This document shows positions 6,262 through 7,378 of a DNA stretch of 7,378 bases, one piece after another. Within the stretch, counting starts at the first letter, position 1, and every line of letters starts with the position of its first letter. The stretch covers positions 1-7,378 of the forward strand of contig JAFADB010000088.1 in the NCBI GenBank assembly GCA_023425225.1. The letters run 5' to 3'. Source of the stretch: Pseudomonadota bacterium. Lineage in GTDB: Bacteria; Pseudomonadota; Gammaproteobacteria; Xanthomonadales; Xanthomonadaceae. The notes under the pieces are model-generated. The model did no database searches. It was not told the origin of the DNA and worked only from the letters and a program-made list of their open reading frames with translations. The position numbers were made by a program, and so were the translations under genes.

Positions 6262-7378
6262 GCCTGCCGCTCCCGCGCCCGCCGGCTTCCGCCGCGCGGC
6301 CGCCATCGCGCTGACCGCCGGCGTGGCGCTGGCGCTGTGTACGGCCATCGGCGGCGTGGCCGCCGTACTGGGCGGATGGCTGGCGCAGCCGGTGCTGGCG
6401 CTGGGGGTGTCGTGGTGGCGGCGCACCCGCGCGCTGCCGGACAGGACCTGGCCGGCACTGCGCGCGCTGACCGCGCCGCCGCTGGCGATGTGGGGCATCG
6501 GTTTCGTGGTGCTGGCGCTGCTGGTGGCCTGGCCGCTGGCGGCGCTGCGCGACAGCGGCAGCCTGGCCGCGGCGCTGGCGCTGAGCGTGGCGGTCAGCGC
6601 CGCGCTGCTGGCGCTGTGGCGCACCTGGCCGCTGTGGCAGGAGATCGACCGCGAGGGCGGCCGGCTCGACGAACGCTGGCGGCAGCTGGCCGGACAGGAC
6701 CTGCAGTCCTGGCGCGGACTCGGCGTGGCGGTGCTGGTGCTGGTGCTGTGCGCCGGCGGCGTGGGCCTGGCCTGGCCGGGCCTGCTGCCCACCCACGTGC
6801 GCTGGCCGATGGCCACGCTGTATGCGCTGCTCTCGCTGGGCCTGCACCTGTGGCTGCAGAAGCTGCCGGCCGCCGCCGCGCTCGCACCGCCGACGCTGGT
6901 GGACCTGTTCGCCGGTTCGCAGCCGGAACCGCTGCAGCCGGTGCCGGCGCACGAGCAGCAGGCGGCGCTGTACGAGGCCGCGCGCAACGGCCGCGTCGAC
7001 CACGCCCTGCAACTGCTCGAGGCCGGCGCCGACCCGCACGGCCTGCCGGAGGACGACTGGCGCGACCAGCGCAGCCTCGGCGTGCTGGCCGCGGTGCTGC
7101 CGGACCTGCGCCTGCTGCGCGAGCTGATCGCCCGCGGCGTGGACGTCAACCATCCCCATCGCGGCATGACCCCGCTGCTGGCGGCCACCCGCGACAGCTG
7201 GCATGGACGTCCCGACGCGGTGATGATGCTGCTGGCCAACGGTGCCGATCCGCGCGTGACCGATGCCGAGGGCAACACGCCGTTGCACCATGCCGCGCGC
7301 AGTGCCGATCCGGGCGTGGCCGCGCTGCTGCGCGACGCTGCCGCCGAGGTCGATGCCGTCAATGCCGAGGGCCAGACC
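6254..7378 (+). CDS. Membrane-anchored ankyrin-repeat protein, 3' end beyond the window
   Basis: An open frame of 375 codons from ATG at 6254 to the right edge with no stop, so the gene is incomplete. The N-terminal part is a membrane domain: hydrophobic stretches at about residues 15-51 (one or two spans), 77-98, 104-122, 156-177 and 184-202, with a polar Arg/Glu-rich loop at 123-155. After a Pro-rich linker (205-233) come ankyrin repeats at about 237-263, 275-300, 305-337 and 342-375. The third and fourth show the typical signatures (TPLLAA...LLANGADP; GNTPLHHAA...LLRDAAAEVDAVN). The repeats most likely bind a protein partner; I cannot say which. The start overlaps ycgL by eight bases (ATGAGTAA), pointing to translational coupling. 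The base pattern, with strong G/C at third codon positions, supports this frame over the antisense open frames here. The ankyrin call is firm; the function is unknown. Confidence 0.88.
   Translation, partial: MSKPAAPAPAGFRRAAAIALTAGVALALCTAIGGVAAVLGGWLAQPVLALGVSWWRRTRALPDRTWPALRALTAPPLAMWGIGFVVLALLVAWPLAALRDSGSLAAALALSVAVSAALLALWRTWPLWQEIDREGGRLDERWRQLAGQDLQSWRGLGVAVLVLVLCAGGVGLAWPGLLPTHVRWPMATLYALLSLGLHLWLQKLPAAAALAPPTLVDLFAGSQPEPLQPVPAHEQQAALYEAARNGRVDHALQLLEAGADPHGLPEDDWRDQRSLGVLAAVLPDLRLLRELIARGVDVNHPHRGMTPLLAATRDSWHGRPDAVMMLLANGADPRVTDAEGNTPLHHAARSADPGVAALLRDAAAEVDAVNAEGQT

Noticed and set aside
5780..7291. Minus-strand frame extending the ketosynthase to about 903 residues
   Set aside because: The extension is antisense to ycgL and the ankyrin gene, is Gln/Arg/His-rich, and has no domain; the ketosynthase itself begins normally at 5779.
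5932..7362. 476-codon minus-strand open frame
   Set aside because: It is antisense to ycgL and the ankyrin gene, Ser/Ala/Arg-rich low complexity, and both sense genes have clear family motifs.

Overview
The window is GC-rich (roughly 70% by eye) and comes from a gammaproteobacterium, most likely Xanthomonadaceae (Xanthomonas, Lysobacter, Luteimonas or Pseudoxanthomonas type). The YcgL-family gene places it in Gammaproteobacteria. The combination of a stand-alone ketosynthase, a short cysteine-less ketosynthase partner, a GT2 glycosyltransferase and a flavin-dependent halogenase resembles the xanthomonadin (brominated aryl-polyene pigment) loci of that family. The family placement is inferred from gene content, not from a database search.

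Layout: five genes run leftward (minus strand), in transcription order: ketosynthase (5779 to 4580), ketosynthase-like chain-length-factor protein (4583 to 3786), family 2 glycosyltransferase (3789 to 2953), FAD-dependent halogenase (2956 to 1328) and, after a 43-base gap, a Kef/CPA2-type cation:proton antiporter (1284 to 19). The first four are joined by three consecutive ATGA start/stop overlaps, which strongly suggests one translationally coupled operon. A divergent intergenic region of 224 bases (5780-6003) separates this operon from a rightward pair: a small YcgL-domain gene (6004-6261) and a membrane-anchored ankyrin-repeat protein starting at 6254 that overlaps it by 8 bases and runs off the right edge.

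How it fits together: the ketosynthase and its cysteine-less partner are expected to form a KS/CLF-type heterodimer that extends a polyene chain on an acyl carrier protein. The halogenase would place bromine or chlorine on the aryl head or polyene. The glycosyltransferase would modify or anchor the product. Carrier proteins, dehydratase, ketoreductase, aryl starter-supply and thioesterase genes expected of a full pathway are not in the window. The right-hand border looks like housekeeping sequence (ycgL), so the rest of the pathway should lie to the left of position 1 or elsewhere. I found no RNA genes, insertion sequences, CRISPR arrays or phage features.
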